Shown: positions 31,826-41,297, numbered from the stretch's first letter. The stretch is DNA of 64,000 nucleotides from Stenotrophomonas sp. UBA2629 (GCA_002359895.1 DEOB01000010.1:413791-477790), one strand, 5' to 3'. Program-made: numbers and translations. The notes: a model not told the origin generated them from the letters alone.

Positions 31826-33982
31826 ATGGGCGGCCAAAGGCCCCCCTCTGTCATGAAGACGATCACTCAATCAGACGCAGCACAATGCGGTTTTGCGTCA
31901 TTGGCGATGGTTGCCGAGGCACATGGGCTCAAGTGCGGGCTGTCCGAGCTGATGCGGCGTTTTCCTTTGCCGTTGAATGGTGCGGTGCTCAATCACCTGG
32001 TCAGTGCCGCACGGCAGATTGGCTTCTCCGCGCGCCCCCTGAAAATGCAGATGGCTGAACTGGGAAAAGTAGCGCTGCCCTGCATTCTGCAGTGCAACTC
32101 CAATCATTTTGTCGTCTTGAAGAGCGTGCGCGGGTCGAGCATCACGGTGATCGATCCGGCTGTTGGTGAGCGGTGCATGTCTTTGGACGAAGTGGCCAAT
32201 GAATTTACCGGTGTGGGACTGGAGCTGGTGCCGGTGATGGATTTCACGCACAGCAAGGTAGGCGCGCAGGTAAGCATGAAGCAGCTGACGGCTAATGTTC
32301 CCGGTATGTGGCAAACACTGGCGCAGATTGTTGCGCTGGCATTGGCAATGCAGGTGTTTGTTGTGCTGGCGCCTTTCCTGATGCAGTGGGTGGTGGATCA
32401 GGTGCTGCTTTCTGCCGACCGGGATCTGTTGACGGTGCTCGGCCTGGGGTTCGGCCTTGCCGTATTGCTGCAGGTGGGTCTGGGCGTGTTGCGTGGCGCT
32501 GCGATTGTTCACCTGTCTTCGCGGCTGGGCCTGCACTGGATGAGCAATGTGTGCGCGCACCTGCTCAGGTTGCCATTGGCCTTTTTTGAGGGGCGAAGTC
32601 TGGGCGACGTTACATCCCGCCTGTCGTCGGCGCGGGCGATTCAACGTACCTTGAACACGCGCTTCATCGAGGTTGTGATCGACGGCCTGATGGCGTTGGT
32701 GACGCTGACCTTGATGCTGGTCTACAGCGGAAAATTGGTGCTGCTGACACTGTTGGCCGTTGGAATATATGGTGCCATCCGTGCACTGACGTGGCGCGCG
32801 CTGCGCGGGAGTGCCGCGCAGCAGTGGATGGCAGCGGTCGAACAGCAATCTCATCTGTTGGAGTCGCTGCGCGGCATGCACAGCCTGAAGGTTGCCGGTG
32901 CGGAGCGACATCGGGGCAGCAGCCATGACAACCTGATGGTGGACGCGGTCAACCTTGAGTTGCGCTTGGCGCATCTCGGGCTGGGCTTCAGGGGAGCCCG
33001 ACAACTGGTGTTTGGTGTGGAGCGCGTCACCGTGATCTGCATGGGCGCGTTGTTGGCAATGGAGAGCGTGTTCACGGTCGGCATGCTGATTGCCTACCTG
33101 GCGTATCGGGAGCAGTTTTCCAGATGCATGTGTGCGTTGATCGACAAAGGGCTTGAGCTGCGCTTGCTGCGCCTGCATGGCGAGCGCTTGGCCGACATCG
33201 TATCGACGCCCCCGGACGATGAGGAGGGAAGCGGTGAAGTGCTTTCGCCGGCTGATATGCGGATCGAAGTGGAGAATGTGTCGTTTCGCTATTCCGAAAG
33301 CGGCCCGTGGGTAGTGAAGGACTGCAGTTTCATCATCGCGGCGGGGCAGTCGGTGGCGCTCGTTGGTGCTTCGGGGTGCGGCAAAACCACGTTGATCAAG
33401 TTGTTGTTGGGTTTGTTGCGGCCCACCACGGGCACGATCCGCATCGGCGGCTACGATCTGCAGCGGTGGGGCGCACGAAATGTCCGGGCGTTGGCGGGTG
33501 CGGTGATGCAGGAGGATCAGCTGTTCACCGGCAGTATTGGCGACAACATCGGATTCTTTGATGCCGATGGCGATCCGGCGCGGATTGAAGTGGCCGCACG
33601 TTTGGCGGCAATCCACGATGACATCATGGCGATGCCGATGGGCTATCGAACGCCGGTCGGTGACATGGGGGTCCGGCTTTCCACCGGGCAGAAGCAGCGG
33701 ATCCTGCTGGCCCGCGCACTTTATCGTCAGCCCCGGCTGCTGTTCCTGGATGAAGCCACCAGCCAACTGGATGTGATGAACGAACGGGCGATCAAGGATG
33801 CCGTGCGCAGCCTGCGGCTGACTCGGGTGATCACGGCCCATCGGCCCGAGCCCATCGGCAGTGTTGGCCGGGTGTTGCGGATGGAGCAGGGCCGCATCTT
33901 CGAGGCCGATGGCCCCCAGCCGGAGGAGCAGTCTGCCGCGGTAGCCGCCTCCGAGCCGTGGGAAATGCCGTTGTCGGCCTGA
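31826..33982 (+). CDS. C39 peptidase-containing ABC transporter (bacteriocin/double-glycine exporter type)
   Basis: A 718-residue PCAT-type transporter. The N-terminal C39 protease has Gln15, catalytic Cys21 (AAQCGFASLAM), His94 (NHFVVLKS) and Asp110 (VIDP). A six-segment membrane domain follows. The ATPase has Walker A GASGCGKT (514-521), signature LSTGQ (618-622, Thr in place of the usual Gly) and Walker B LLFLDE (638-643). Such exporters cut double-glycine leaders and secrete the peptide together with an HlyD adaptor and TolC. The start ATG 31826 has AAGGAGAG. The protease site is intact, so a cleavable substrate is expected, but none is evident nearby. Confidence 0.9.
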   Translation: MGGQRPPSVMKTITQSDAAQCGFASLAMVAEAHGLKCGLSELMRRFPLPLNGAVLNHLVSAARQIGFSARPLKMQMAELGKVALPCILQCNSNHFVVLKSVRGSSITVIDPAVGERCMSLDEVANEFTGVGLELVPVMDFTHSKVGAQVSMKQLTANVPGMWQTLAQIVALALAMQVFVVLAPFLMQWVVDQVLLSADRDLLTVLGLGFGLAVLLQVGLGVLRGAAIVHLSSRLGLHWMSNVCAHLLRLPLAFFEGRSLGDVTSRLSSARAIQRTLNTRFIEVVIDGLMALVTLTLMLVYSGKLVLLTLLAVGIYGAIRALTWRALRGSAAQQWMAAVEQQSHLLESLRGMHSLKVAGAERHRGSSHDNLMVDAVNLELRLAHLGLGFRGARQLVFGVERVTVICMGALLAMESVFTVGMLIAYLAYREQFSRCMCALIDKGLELRLLRLHGERLADIVSTPPDDEEGSGEVLSPADMRIEVENVSFRYSESGPWVVKDCSFIIAAGQSVALVGASGCGKTTLIKLLLGLLRPTTGTIRIGGYDLQRWGARNVRALAGAVMQEDQLFTGSIGDNIGFFDADGDPARIEVAARLAAIHDDIMAMPMGYRTPVGDMGVRLSTGQKQRILLARALYRQPRLLFLDEATSQLDVMNERAIKDAVRSLRLTRVITAHRPEPIGSVGRVLRMEQGRIFEADGPQPEEQSAAVAASEPWEMPLSA

Positions 33983-34088
33983 GGCCCAGCTGCCGGAAGA
34001 CGGCACTCCAGCACACATCCTCCAAAGCGGCCCGCACCGGCCTGCCACTGGTAGAATTGCGCGTCCCGGTTTTTCTGTGAATGATGCC

Positions 34089-34286
34089 ATGAGCCATACC
34101 GCCACTGCACCGGCAAACGCCGAGAAGCGTTACAACGTCCACCGCGCCGACCTGCCGTTGAGCTGCCCGACGCCGGAAATGGCGTTGTGGAACTCGCACC
34201 CGCGCGTTTACCTGCCCATCGAAGGCGAGCCCAACGGCGAATCAGCGTGCCCGTATTGCGGCTCCGTGTTCGTATTGGTCGACTGA
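34089..34286 (+). CDS. Zinc-finger (zf-CHCC) domain protein
   Basis: A 65-residue protein with the CHCC zinc-finger pattern: a cysteine in LSCP, a histidine in WNSHPRVYLP, and CPYCGSVFVL at the C terminus. It is related to the NDUFS6-type accessory domain of complex I and common in proteobacteria, often beside LPS or glycosyltransferase genes. The function is unknown. The start ATG is 34089; a GTG 12 bp upstream is possible. It ends 7 bp before the glycosyltransferase gene, so the two are probably co-transcribed. Confidence 0.85.
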   Translation: MSHTATAPANAEKRYNVHRADLPLSCPTPEMALWNSHPRVYLPIEGEPNGESACPYCGSVFVLVD

Positions 34287-34293
34287 CGACCCG

Positions 34294-35409
34294 ATGCGCC
34301 GCCTGACTGTGGTGCAGTTGCTGCCGGCGCTGCACTCCGGCGGAGTCGAGCGCTCGACCCTGGAGATTGCCCGTGCGCTGGTGGCCGCAGGTCACCGCGC
34401 CATTGTGGTGTCCGCAGGCGGGCGACTGGTGCAACCGTTGCTGGACAGCGGCGCTGAGCACCTCACTCTTGATATCGGCCGCAAGTCAGTGCTGACGCTG
34501 CGGCATGTGGCGTCATTGCGGCGCCTGTTTGCCGAAACCGGTGCTGACATCGTGCATGCACGCTCGCGGTTGCCGGCATGGCTGGGCTGGTATGCGCTCA
34601 AGGGCATGCCGACGAGCAAGCGCCCGCGCTGGGTGACCACCATGCACGGGCTGAACTCGCCCGGCCGCTACAGCAGCATCATGACGCGCGGTGAGCGGGT
34701 GATATGCGTGTCGCAAACGGTGCGTGATTACCTGCTCGCCCATTACCCGGACACGAATCCGTGCACGCTGCGTGTGATTCCGCGCGGTGTGGATGTCGCG
34801 CAGTTCCCGCGTACGCCGCGCAACGACCGTCGTGGGCGACTGGAAGTTGCCCGGCACTACCCGCAGTTGGCTGGCGACGGCCCGCTGTTGTTGCTTCCGG
34901 GGCGCGGCACCCGCTTGAAAGGTCACGCGCACGCAATCGCTTTGTTGGCGCAGTTGCACCAGCAGAGGCAGCGCAATGCCGTGCTGTGGATGCCGGGTGC
35001 ACGCGAGCCGGGCCGCGAGGCCTATGTGCAGGAATTGGAGCAATTGGCGCAGCGCCTGGGTGTGGCCGAACGCGTGGCGTTGACCGAGCCGACCAGCCGT
35101 ATCGCGCAAGCCTATGCGGCAAGCGACCTGGTGCTGCAGGTTTCGGATAAGCCAGAAGCGTTTGGCCGTACCGTGATCGAAGCACTTTCCGTCGGCCGCC
35201 CGGTGTTGGGCTGGAACCACGGTGGTGTCGGTGAATTGTTGATGCAGCTGCAGCCGGCCGGCGCGGTTGCGCTGGGTGATCAGGCCGCGCTGGCCGAAGC
35301 CGCCTTGGCGTTGCTGCGTCAGCCGCCGGTATTGCCGTCACGCATTCCTTTCACTCTGCAGGCAATGCAGCGCGCCACACTGGACGTCTATGGCGAACTC
35401 ATCCATTGA
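34294..35409 (+). CDS. Glycosyltransferase family 4 protein, probably LPS core
   Basis: A 371-residue GT-B glycosyltransferase. It has the N-terminal LPALHSGGVERSTLEIARAL motif of GT4 enzymes. The C-terminal donor-binding region has LPGRGTRLKGH, a basic pocket, and SDKPEAFGRTVIEALSVGRPVLGWNHGGVGE with the E-x7-E pattern. It has no membrane segments, so it probably works at the inner face of the cytoplasmic membrane. It overlaps the O-antigen ligase gene by 20 bp. With waaA and the acyltransferase nearby, LPS core assembly is the likely pathway, but the sugar transferred is unknown. Confidence 0.88.
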   Translation: MRRLTVVQLLPALHSGGVERSTLEIARALVAAGHRAIVVSAGGRLVQPLLDSGAEHLTLDIGRKSVLTLRHVASLRRLFAETGADIVHARSRLPAWLGWYALKGMPTSKRPRWVTTMHGLNSPGRYSSIMTRGERVICVSQTVRDYLLAHYPDTNPCTLRVIPRGVDVAQFPRTPRNDRRGRLEVARHYPQLAGDGPLLLLPGRGTRLKGHAHAIALLAQLHQQRQRNAVLWMPGAREPGREAYVQELEQLAQRLGVAERVALTEPTSRIAQAYAASDLVLQVSDKPEAFGRTVIEALSVGRPVLGWNHGGVGELLMQLQPAGAVALGDQAALAEAALALLRQPPVLPSRIPFTLQAMQRATLDVYGELIH

Positions 35410-36712
35410 TGTAGCGGCACCGCTGCCGGCGCAGCGTCTCCCCGGGCGCTGGGCACCGGCGTGGGTCATCGCTTTTGTCGCGCTGTGGCCGGCCCCGGGT
35501 ATCGCCGAGGCGGTGTTGGTGCTGGGCGCACTGTTCACCGTGGTGCGGCTGCTGCAATTGCACTTCAAAGGCGGCATCCGCCCTTTGCTGAGCATCCCCG
35601 CCTGGGCGCTGACCGGCGTGCTGTTCATGGCGTACTGGCTGCCGCAGGCGGTGTCGGCATTGGATGCGGCTGATCCGGCCAGGACGTGGAGCAAGGTGAT
35701 TGCGGCACTGCGCTATCTGCCTTTCATGTGGCTGGTTGCCATCGCTGTAGCGTCAGCGGCGCGGCGCCGCACCACGTTCACCGGGTTGGCGGTGGTCGCC
35801 GCAGTGTGGACAGTGGATGCGTTGGCACAGGCGGCATTCGGCACCAGCCCGCTGTTCTGGTCTATGGATCAGCTCAAGTGGCTGATCAACGGACACGGCC
35901 TGTGCAGCGCCGAAGAGATCGCCGCGGCGGACCGGCTGTCTGGGGTGTTCGGGCCGTGCAATCTCAAGTTCGGTCAGGTGCTGGCGACCATGTCGCCCTT
36001 TCTGCTGTTCTTCATTGGCACGCGGTGGGGACGCTGGAGCTGGTTGCTCGCGGCACTGCTGACGGGCGTTGTGCTGTTGCTTGCCGGTTCGCGCGCGTCG
36101 TGGATCACCTACGCGCTGATCGTGTTGCTCTCAGGCTGGCGTCTGCTGGGGGCAAAGTGGATGGCGCTGGTGCTGCTGGCGGGCGTTGTGGGATTGGCTG
36201 CGCTGGGCATGGGGTCGTCGCAGGTGCGCGAGCGTTTTTCGCGCACGGCGCTGGCGCTCAACGGGGACGCCACGGACGTCAATGAAGCGCTGTCCGGGCG
36301 CACCCAGATATGGGGCGCGGCGCTGTGCATGGTGCGGGAGCATCCATTCAACGGCGTGGGCGTGCGTGATTTCCGTCGGGCTTATCCCGAATGCGATCCC
36401 ACGCCGGAGCGCACGGCGGTATGGGGGGGCACACCCGCGCTGCACGCCCATCAGATAGTGCTGGAAATCCTGGCTGAAACCGGCGTGCTGGGGCTGTTGT
36501 TGTGGCTGGCCGGTGTGGCCATGGCACTACGTGCGTGGCGCTATGCCAGTGCGGATGCGCGTGATCGCGCCCGTCCGGCCGCCCTGGCTTTAGCTGCCAC
36601 GGTATTCCCGTTGAACACCCACCTGGCGTTCTATTCCACTTTCTGGGGTGGAGTAACGGTGGTGCTTGCAGCATTGTTTGCCGGCGCGTTGCTGGCTGAA
36701 GAACGGCAGTAG
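35390..36712 (+). CDS. waaL: O-antigen ligase family membrane protein
   Basis: A 440-residue protein with about ten to twelve hydrophobic segments. A large periplasmic loop carries the Wzy_C-type signature (SGRTQIWGAALCMVREHPFNGVGVRDFRRAYPE in adjoining stretches), with the HPFNGVG motif seen in WaaL ligases. It would join O-antigen or another glycan to lipid A-core on the periplasmic face. The start ATG 35390 lies inside the end of the glycosyltransferase gene (20-bp overlap), indicating coupling. A polymerase (Wzy) or another O-linked ligase is the main alternative, since these families look alike. Confidence 0.8.
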   Translation: MANSSIDVAAPLPAQRLPGRWAPAWVIAFVALWPAPGIAEAVLVLGALFTVVRLLQLHFKGGIRPLLSIPAWALTGVLFMAYWLPQAVSALDAADPARTWSKVIAALRYLPFMWLVAIAVASAARRRTTFTGLAVVAAVWTVDALAQAAFGTSPLFWSMDQLKWLINGHGLCSAEEIAAADRLSGVFGPCNLKFGQVLATMSPFLLFFIGTRWGRWSWLLAALLTGVVLLLAGSRASWITYALIVLLSGWRLLGAKWMALVLLAGVVGLAALGMGSSQVRERFSRTALALNGDATDVNEALSGRTQIWGAALCMVREHPFNGVGVRDFRRAYPECDPTPERTAVWGGTPALHAHQIVLEILAETGVLGLLLWLAGVAMALRAWRYASADARDRARPAALALAATVFPLNTHLAFYSTFWGGVTVVLAALFAGALLAEERQ

Positions 36713-36788
36713 GCGGGCAGCCGATTGAGTCTGGAGTGGTTGAGCCAACTCCACCCGCGCTCCCTTTGACTTACTTCCGCTCCACGGC

Positions 36789-37718
36789 TTACTTCTGCTT
36801 TGAGTAGAAGTTGCTGCGGCCTTCGGGCTGGCGTTTGAAGCGGCGGTGGATCCATAGATACTGATCGGGTGCTTCGCGCACCATGTCTTCGATAGCCGCA
36901 TTTACCTTCGCGGTATCGGCAACGACGTCATCGGAGGGGAAGTCCGGTAGCGGCGGCGCGATTTTGAGTACATAACCGCTGCCGACACGGCGGTGGAAAT
37001 AGGGCACCACCGCACAGCCGGTCATGCGCGCGAACTGATGGGTGGCGGTGATGGTGGACGCGGGCATGCCGAAGAACGGCACGAACACCGAATCCTTGCC
37101 GCGCATGTCCTGGTCCGGGGCGTACCAGAGCAGGCCGCCCTTTTTCAGGTGACGCACGGTCGCGCGGATGTCTTCGTTGGCATACATCGCGCTGGCATAG
37201 CGCAGGCGGCCGCTCTTTACGGCCCATTCCATCACCGGATTGCGGTACTTGCGGTACATACCAGCCAGCGGAACGTGGTCGCACAACAGGCGCCCGCACA
37301 TTTCCAAGGTCATGAAATGGCCCGAGATCAGCAGTACCCCGCGTCCTTCGGCCTGCAGCGCCTTGAGTTGTTCCAGCCCCTCAATCTGCACCTTCGGGCG
37401 GATGGTGTCGATGCTGCCCCACCATGCACGGGCGAACTCGAAAATGCCGACACCGAGTGCGTCGAAGCTGTCGCGCAGCAGGCGCTGACGCCACGCTTCG
37501 TCCTGTTCGGGGAAACACAGTCTGAGATTCACCTCGGTGGCATGACGTCGACTGCTCGCCAGGTGCAGCGCAAGCCAGCCCACGCCGCGGCCAAGCGCGC
37601 GCTGCAACGTCCAAGGTAGACGTGCGGCCAGCATGGCAATCCCCAGCATGGCAAAGGTGGGCCAATGGCGGGGCTTCAGAAGTGAAGGACGGGTAGCGGT
37701 GGACGGTGAATCGGACAT
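36789..37718 (-). CDS. lpxL: Lipid A biosynthesis acyltransferase (LpxL/HtrB family)
   Basis: A 309-residue late acyltransferase with one N-terminal membrane segment and the catalytic HX4E motif in SGHFMTLEMCG. DQDMRGKDSVFVPFFG follows, and the C-terminal PDQYLWIHRRFK is diagnostic for LpxL/LpxM enzymes. It adds a secondary acyl chain to Kdo2-lipid IVA. It is divergent from waaA (about 160 bp between starts), and WaaA makes its Kdo-containing acceptor. LpxL cannot be told from LpxM or LpxP by sequence reading alone. Confidence 0.87.
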   Translation of the reverse strand: MSDSPSTATRPSLLKPRHWPTFAMLGIAMLAARLPWTLQRALGRGVGWLALHLASSRRHATEVNLRLCFPEQDEAWRQRLLRDSFDALGVGIFEFARAWWGSIDTIRPKVQIEGLEQLKALQAEGRGVLLISGHFMTLEMCGRLLCDHVPLAGMYRKYRNPVMEWAVKSGRLRYASAMYANEDIRATVRHLKKGGLLWYAPDQDMRGKDSVFVPFFGMPASTITATHQFARMTGCAVVPYFHRRVGSGYVLKIAPPLPDFPSDDVVADTAKVNAAIEDMVREAPDQYLWIHRRFKRQPEGRSNFYSKQK

Positions 37719-37877
37719 GCGGGGATTCTAAGCCACCGGGCGAGGCGGAGCAGTGAGCGGAGCGATTGGCTGCGTAACCGAAGGGTGGGTGAGGGGTGAG
37801 GCAGCAGGGTGCGCGCTTGCTGGCTGACGTCTGGCTCCTCTTCACTCGTTCCCGGCTTTCTCCCGTATCCTTCGGCC

Positions 37878-39173
37878 ATGCGTAAGGATCCCGTTGAACT
37901 TCTGCTGCGTGGCCTCTATTCGGCCTTGTTGTATGTGCTGTTGCCGATCACCGTGTATCACCTGGTGTGGCGTGGCTTTCGTGTGCGCGAGTACTTCAAG
38001 CGCTGGGATGAACGTTATGCCTCGTATCCGGAGAGCGGGGGGCAGCCACGGGTGTGGCTGCATGCGGTGTCGGTGGGCGAGGTGAATGCCGCAGCGCCGG
38101 TGGTCAATGCGTTGCGCGAGTTGCGCCCGGACATCCGTTGGATCATCACCACCATCACGCCCACCGGTTCGCAGCGCGTGCGCGCGCAATGGGGTGATGC
38201 GGTGGATCACGTCTACCTGCCTTACGACGTGCCGGGCAGCGTCGGCCGTTTTCTATGCCACTTCCAGCCGAGCTTGGCGCTGATTCTGGAAACGGAGTTG
38301 TGGCCCAACATGCTGTTTGGATGTCGTGATCGTGACATCCCGGTGTACATCCTCAATGCGCGTCTGTCGGCGCGGTCATTGAAGGGCTATCGCGTGCTGA
38401 AGGCGTTGGTGGGGCGCGCGTTGCGCACGGTCACCTGTGTGGCGGCACAGTCGCAGGAGGATGCGCAGCGTTTCATCGAACTGGGCGCGCGGCCGGAGCA
38501 GGTGCAGGCGCTGGGCAATCTGAAGTTTGATATCCGTCCGCCGGACCCGTCCGCCGTGCTGGAAGCGTTTCGCCAACACGTGCCAGCCAGCCGGTCGGTA
38601 TGGATTGCGGCCAGCACGCACGAGGGCGAAGAACAGGCGGTGGCCGATATCCATGCCCGCCTCTTGGCCACGAATCCGGATGTGCTGCTGGTATGGGCGC
38701 CGCGTCATCCGGAGCGGTTCGGCAAGGTAGAGGCGTTTGCCCGCGACCGGGGCTGGCGGGTCGCCACGCGCCGTGCGCAGCAATGGCCTGCTGCCGACAG
38801 CCAGGTGTTTGTCGTGGATACCTTGGGCGAACTGATGGCGTTCTTCGCCTGCGCGCAGGTGGCGTTTGTCGGTGGCAGCCTGCAGGCCATCGGCGGTCAC
38901 AATCTGCTGGAGCCGGCGGCCATGGGTACGGCCACGGTGACGGGCCCGCATCTGCATAACTTCACTGAGATTTCGCGACGGTTGGATGAAGCCGGCGCGC
39001 TGCGCATCTGTGCTGATGCAAGCGCCGTCGGTGATGCGGTGAAGGAGCTGCTTGAGGACGTGGTGGAGCGGGAGCGCATGGTGCAGGCGGGGCGGGCGCT
39101 GGTGGCCAACGGCCGTGGCGCGCTGCAACGCACCTTGGAGTTGATTGCGCCGCAGTTGCCACCGCCCAACTGA
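37878..39173 (+). CDS. waaA: 3-deoxy-D-manno-octulosonic acid (Kdo) transferase
   Basis: A 431-residue membrane-anchored GT-B enzyme. It has one N-terminal hydrophobic segment (ALLYVLLPITVYHLVW) and the family motifs WLHAVSVGEVNAA, TTITPTGSQR, ETELWPN, NARLSARS and GGSLQAIGGHNLLEPAAMGTA, the last closely matching known WaaA/KdtA proteins. It adds Kdo to lipid IVA. The start ATG 37878 follows the LPS-acyltransferase promoter region. A strong bidirectional terminator separates it from tolC. Confidence 0.93.
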   Translation: MRKDPVELLLRGLYSALLYVLLPITVYHLVWRGFRVREYFKRWDERYASYPESGGQPRVWLHAVSVGEVNAAAPVVNALRELRPDIRWIITTITPTGSQRVRAQWGDAVDHVYLPYDVPGSVGRFLCHFQPSLALILETELWPNMLFGCRDRDIPVYILNARLSARSLKGYRVLKALVGRALRTVTCVAAQSQEDAQRFIELGARPEQVQALGNLKFDIRPPDPSAVLEAFRQHVPASRSVWIAASTHEGEEQAVADIHARLLATNPDVLLVWAPRHPERFGKVEAFARDRGWRVATRRAQQWPAADSQVFVVDTLGELMAFFACAQVAFVGGSLQAIGGHNLLEPAAMGTATVTGPHLHNFTEISRRLDEAGALRICADASAVGDAVKELLEDVVERERMVQAGRALVANGRGALQRTLELIAPQLPPPN

Positions 39174-39221
39174 ACGCACTTTATCGAGGTGGCGCCTCGG
39201 TACTTCTGTGATCCAGAAACA

Positions 39222-39249
39222 AAAAGAGCGGGCCGGAGCCCGCTCTTTT
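39222..39249. terminator. Bidirectional terminator between waaA and tolC
   Basis: AAAAGAGCGGGC (39222-39233) pairs with GCCCGCTCTTTT (39238-39249) around CGGA, a perfect 12-bp stem with A/T tracts on both sides. It lies 48 bp after the waaA stop and 22 bp after the tolC stop on the other strand. Confidence 0.93.
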
Positions 39250-39271
39250 CCATTCCTGCTGCAGAAACTGC

Positions 39272-40630
39272 TTACTGAGCGCTGGTCGTCGGCAGCCTGT
39301 TGCTGGCGTCCAAGGTCAGCAGACGATTGATGTCCTGCACTTCAGCAATTTCAAGATCGCCCACTGCTTGGCTCAACTGCAGGCGAGCGAGCAGGAAGTT
39401 GTAACGCGACTGGGCATAGTCCAGCTGCGCACGGAACAGCGTGCGCTGGTTCTGCACCACGTCCAGCACGGTGCGGGTACCAACTTCCAGGCCAACCTGT
39501 GAGGCGTCATAGGCGCTCTGTGCCGAGACAACGGCCAAGCGACGTGCTTCCACCTCGCTGATGCCGGCAACCAGTGCCTGATAGGCATTGCGGGTGTTGC
39601 GATCCAAGGCGCGCTTCTGCTGTTCGAGGGTGTCCTGCGCGATATCGCGCTGGGCCAGTGCCTGACGAACCTGCGACTGGGTGGCACCGCCGGCGAAGAT
39701 CGGAACGTTCAGGGTCAGGCCGATCGCGTTGGTGGTGCTGTCCGGCGTACTGCCGGTGCCACCGACGCTATCGCCCCAGCGAGCGTTCTTGCCCCAGCTG
39801 CCGCCCAGCGACAGGGTCGGGTAATGGCCGCCGCGCGCTGCCGATACGCTCGACTCGGCTGCACTGACCTTCAGCTCCTGGGCCTTCAGATCCGGGTTGC
39901 CGGTGATCGCAGCGGTGACCAGCTGTTCAACGTTGGCACGGTTGACCGGCAGTTCCGGGCGGAAGTCATCCGGCAGGCCGCGCACGTCACGCACCGGCTG
40001 CCCGGTCAGTTCGGTGAGTGCCTGATAGGCATCTTCCAGCGCGTTCTGGGCAAGGATGGTGTCGGCACGTGCCTGGTCGTACTGGGCGCGGGCTTCATGT
40101 ACGTCGGTGATCGGCGCCAGGCCCACTTCCAGGCGCTTGTCGGCGTAGTCGAACTGCTTCTTGGCCGCTGCTTCATTGGTCTGCGCGGCAGTCAGCGACT
40201 CGATGGCCACCAGTACGTTGAAATAGGTGGTCGACGTGCGGACGATCAGCTCGTCATTGGCCGAGTCCAGGGTGAAGTCGGCGGCCTTGCTGATCTCGCG
40301 CTGTGCACGCAGGGTGGAGAACTGGCTCCAGTTGAACAGGGTCTGGCCGCCAGTCACGCGGTAGGTGCGGTCCTTGCTGGTGGCGGTGCCGCTGATGCCG
40401 TCGTATTCCACGCGCGAGCGGTTCAACGATGCCTCACCATTGACCTGCGGCAGCAGCGCAGCACGCGCCTGCACCTGGCCTTCCTTGGTGTAGAGCCGGT
40501 TGGACTCGGCGGCGGACAGCTGCGGGTCACCATTGCGTGCCATCTCGTAGACCTGCAACAGGTCGGCGGCTTGGGTCGTCAGCGGTGCCAGTGCGATTGC
40601 CAGCGCAAGGGTGAGGGATCGGCGGATCAT
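39272..40630 (-). CDS. tolC: TolC-family outer-membrane efflux channel
   Basis: A 452-residue outer-membrane factor with a signal peptide ending TQAA (about residue 21) and the two-fold TolC repeat. It shows LLQVYEMARNGDPQL at the mature start, LPQVNGEASLN, TYFNVLVAIESL, YDQARADTILAQNALEDAYQ and the second-repeat counterpart VGTRTVLDVVQNQRTLF. It is the exit duct for RND and ABC exporters. The start ATG 40630 has AAGGAAG. It follows the pcm-like gene by 19 bp on the same strand. It corresponds to tolCsm of the S. maltophilia SmeOP cluster and could also serve the C39 exporter in this window (inference). Confidence 0.92.
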   Translation of the reverse strand: MIRRSLTLALAIALAPLTTQAADLLQVYEMARNGDPQLSAAESNRLYTKEGQVQARAALLPQVNGEASLNRSRVEYDGISGTATSKDRTYRVTGGQTLFNWSQFSTLRAQREISKAADFTLDSANDELIVRTSTTYFNVLVAIESLTAAQTNEAAAKKQFDYADKRLEVGLAPITDVHEARAQYDQARADTILAQNALEDAYQALTELTGQPVRDVRGLPDDFRPELPVNRANVEQLVTAAITGNPDLKAQELKVSAAESSVSAARGGHYPTLSLGGSWGKNARWGDSVGGTGSTPDSTTNAIGLTLNVPIFAGGATQSQVRQALAQRDIAQDTLEQQKRALDRNTRNAYQALVAGISEVEARRLAVVSAQSAYDASQVGLEVGTRTVLDVVQNQRTLFRAQLDYAQSRYNFLLARLQLSQAVGDLEIAEVQDINRLLTLDASNRLPTTSAQ

Positions 40631-40649
40631 TGCGGCTTCCTTGGACGTT

Positions 40650-41297
40650 TCAGAGTTGGAATTGCGGTGCAGGAGCGGCGCCCTGCAGGTAGTCGATATC
40701 GGTTTCAAACAGCGACACGATGCTGCCGTCGGCGTTGACCTGCAAAGCTTCCATCACCGGGGAGATGCCCTGGATGACAAACAGGCGGCCGCCCGGGCGT
40801 AGCAGCTTGAGGAACTGGCTGGGTACGGTTTCTACCGCAGCGGTGATGCAGATGGCGTCGAAATGTCGCGGGGTCTGCCAATCCAGTGCATCGGCCACTT
40901 CAATGCGGACGTTGCTGCCGAGCTTGGCGGCGTCCAGGTTCTGGCGGGCGCGCTCGGCAAGTTCGGGCTGGATTTCCAGGCTGAGCACTTCGCGGGCCAA
41001 CTGGCCCAGGCAGGCGCTGATGAAGCCACTGCCGGTGCCGATTTCCAGCACTTCATCACCCGGCTGCAGATCCAATGCCTGCAGCATGCGGCCTTCCACC
41101 ACCGGCTTCATCATCTTCTGGCCATGACCCAGCGGCAGCTCGACGTCTGCGTAAGCCAGCGCACGATGGGACTCGGCGACAAAGGCTTCGCGCGGCAAGC
41201 GGGACAGCACCTCCAGCACGCGGATGTCCAGCACGTCCCAGGGACGGATCTGCTGTTCAACCATCATTTCGCGGACGTGGGAGTAATTGATCGTCAT
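40650..41297 (-). CDS. pcm: Pcm-like protein-L-isoaspartate O-methyltransferase family protein
   Basis: A 215-residue SAM-dependent methyltransferase of the PCMT family. It has an MVEQQIRPWDV N terminus, the SAM-binding EIGTGSGFISA (85-95) and LLRPGGRLFVIQG. The motif that binds isoaspartyl peptides in true Pcm (SQPY-type) is replaced by GHGQKMMKPVVEGRML, so repair of isoaspartate is not assured. It lies directly upstream of tolC, 19 bp apart, and matches the pcm gene of the S. maltophilia tolCsm-pcm-smeRo-smeO-smeP cluster. The start ATG is 41297. Confidence 0.85.
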   Translation of the reverse strand: MTINYSHVREMMVEQQIRPWDVLDIRVLEVLSRLPREAFVAESHRALAYADVELPLGHGQKMMKPVVEGRMLQALDLQPGDEVLEIGTGSGFISACLGQLAREVLSLEIQPELAERARQNLDAAKLGSNVRIEVADALDWQTPRHFDAICITAAVETVPSQFLKLLRPGGRLFVIQGISPVMEALQVNADGSIVSLFETDIDYLQGAAPAPQFQL

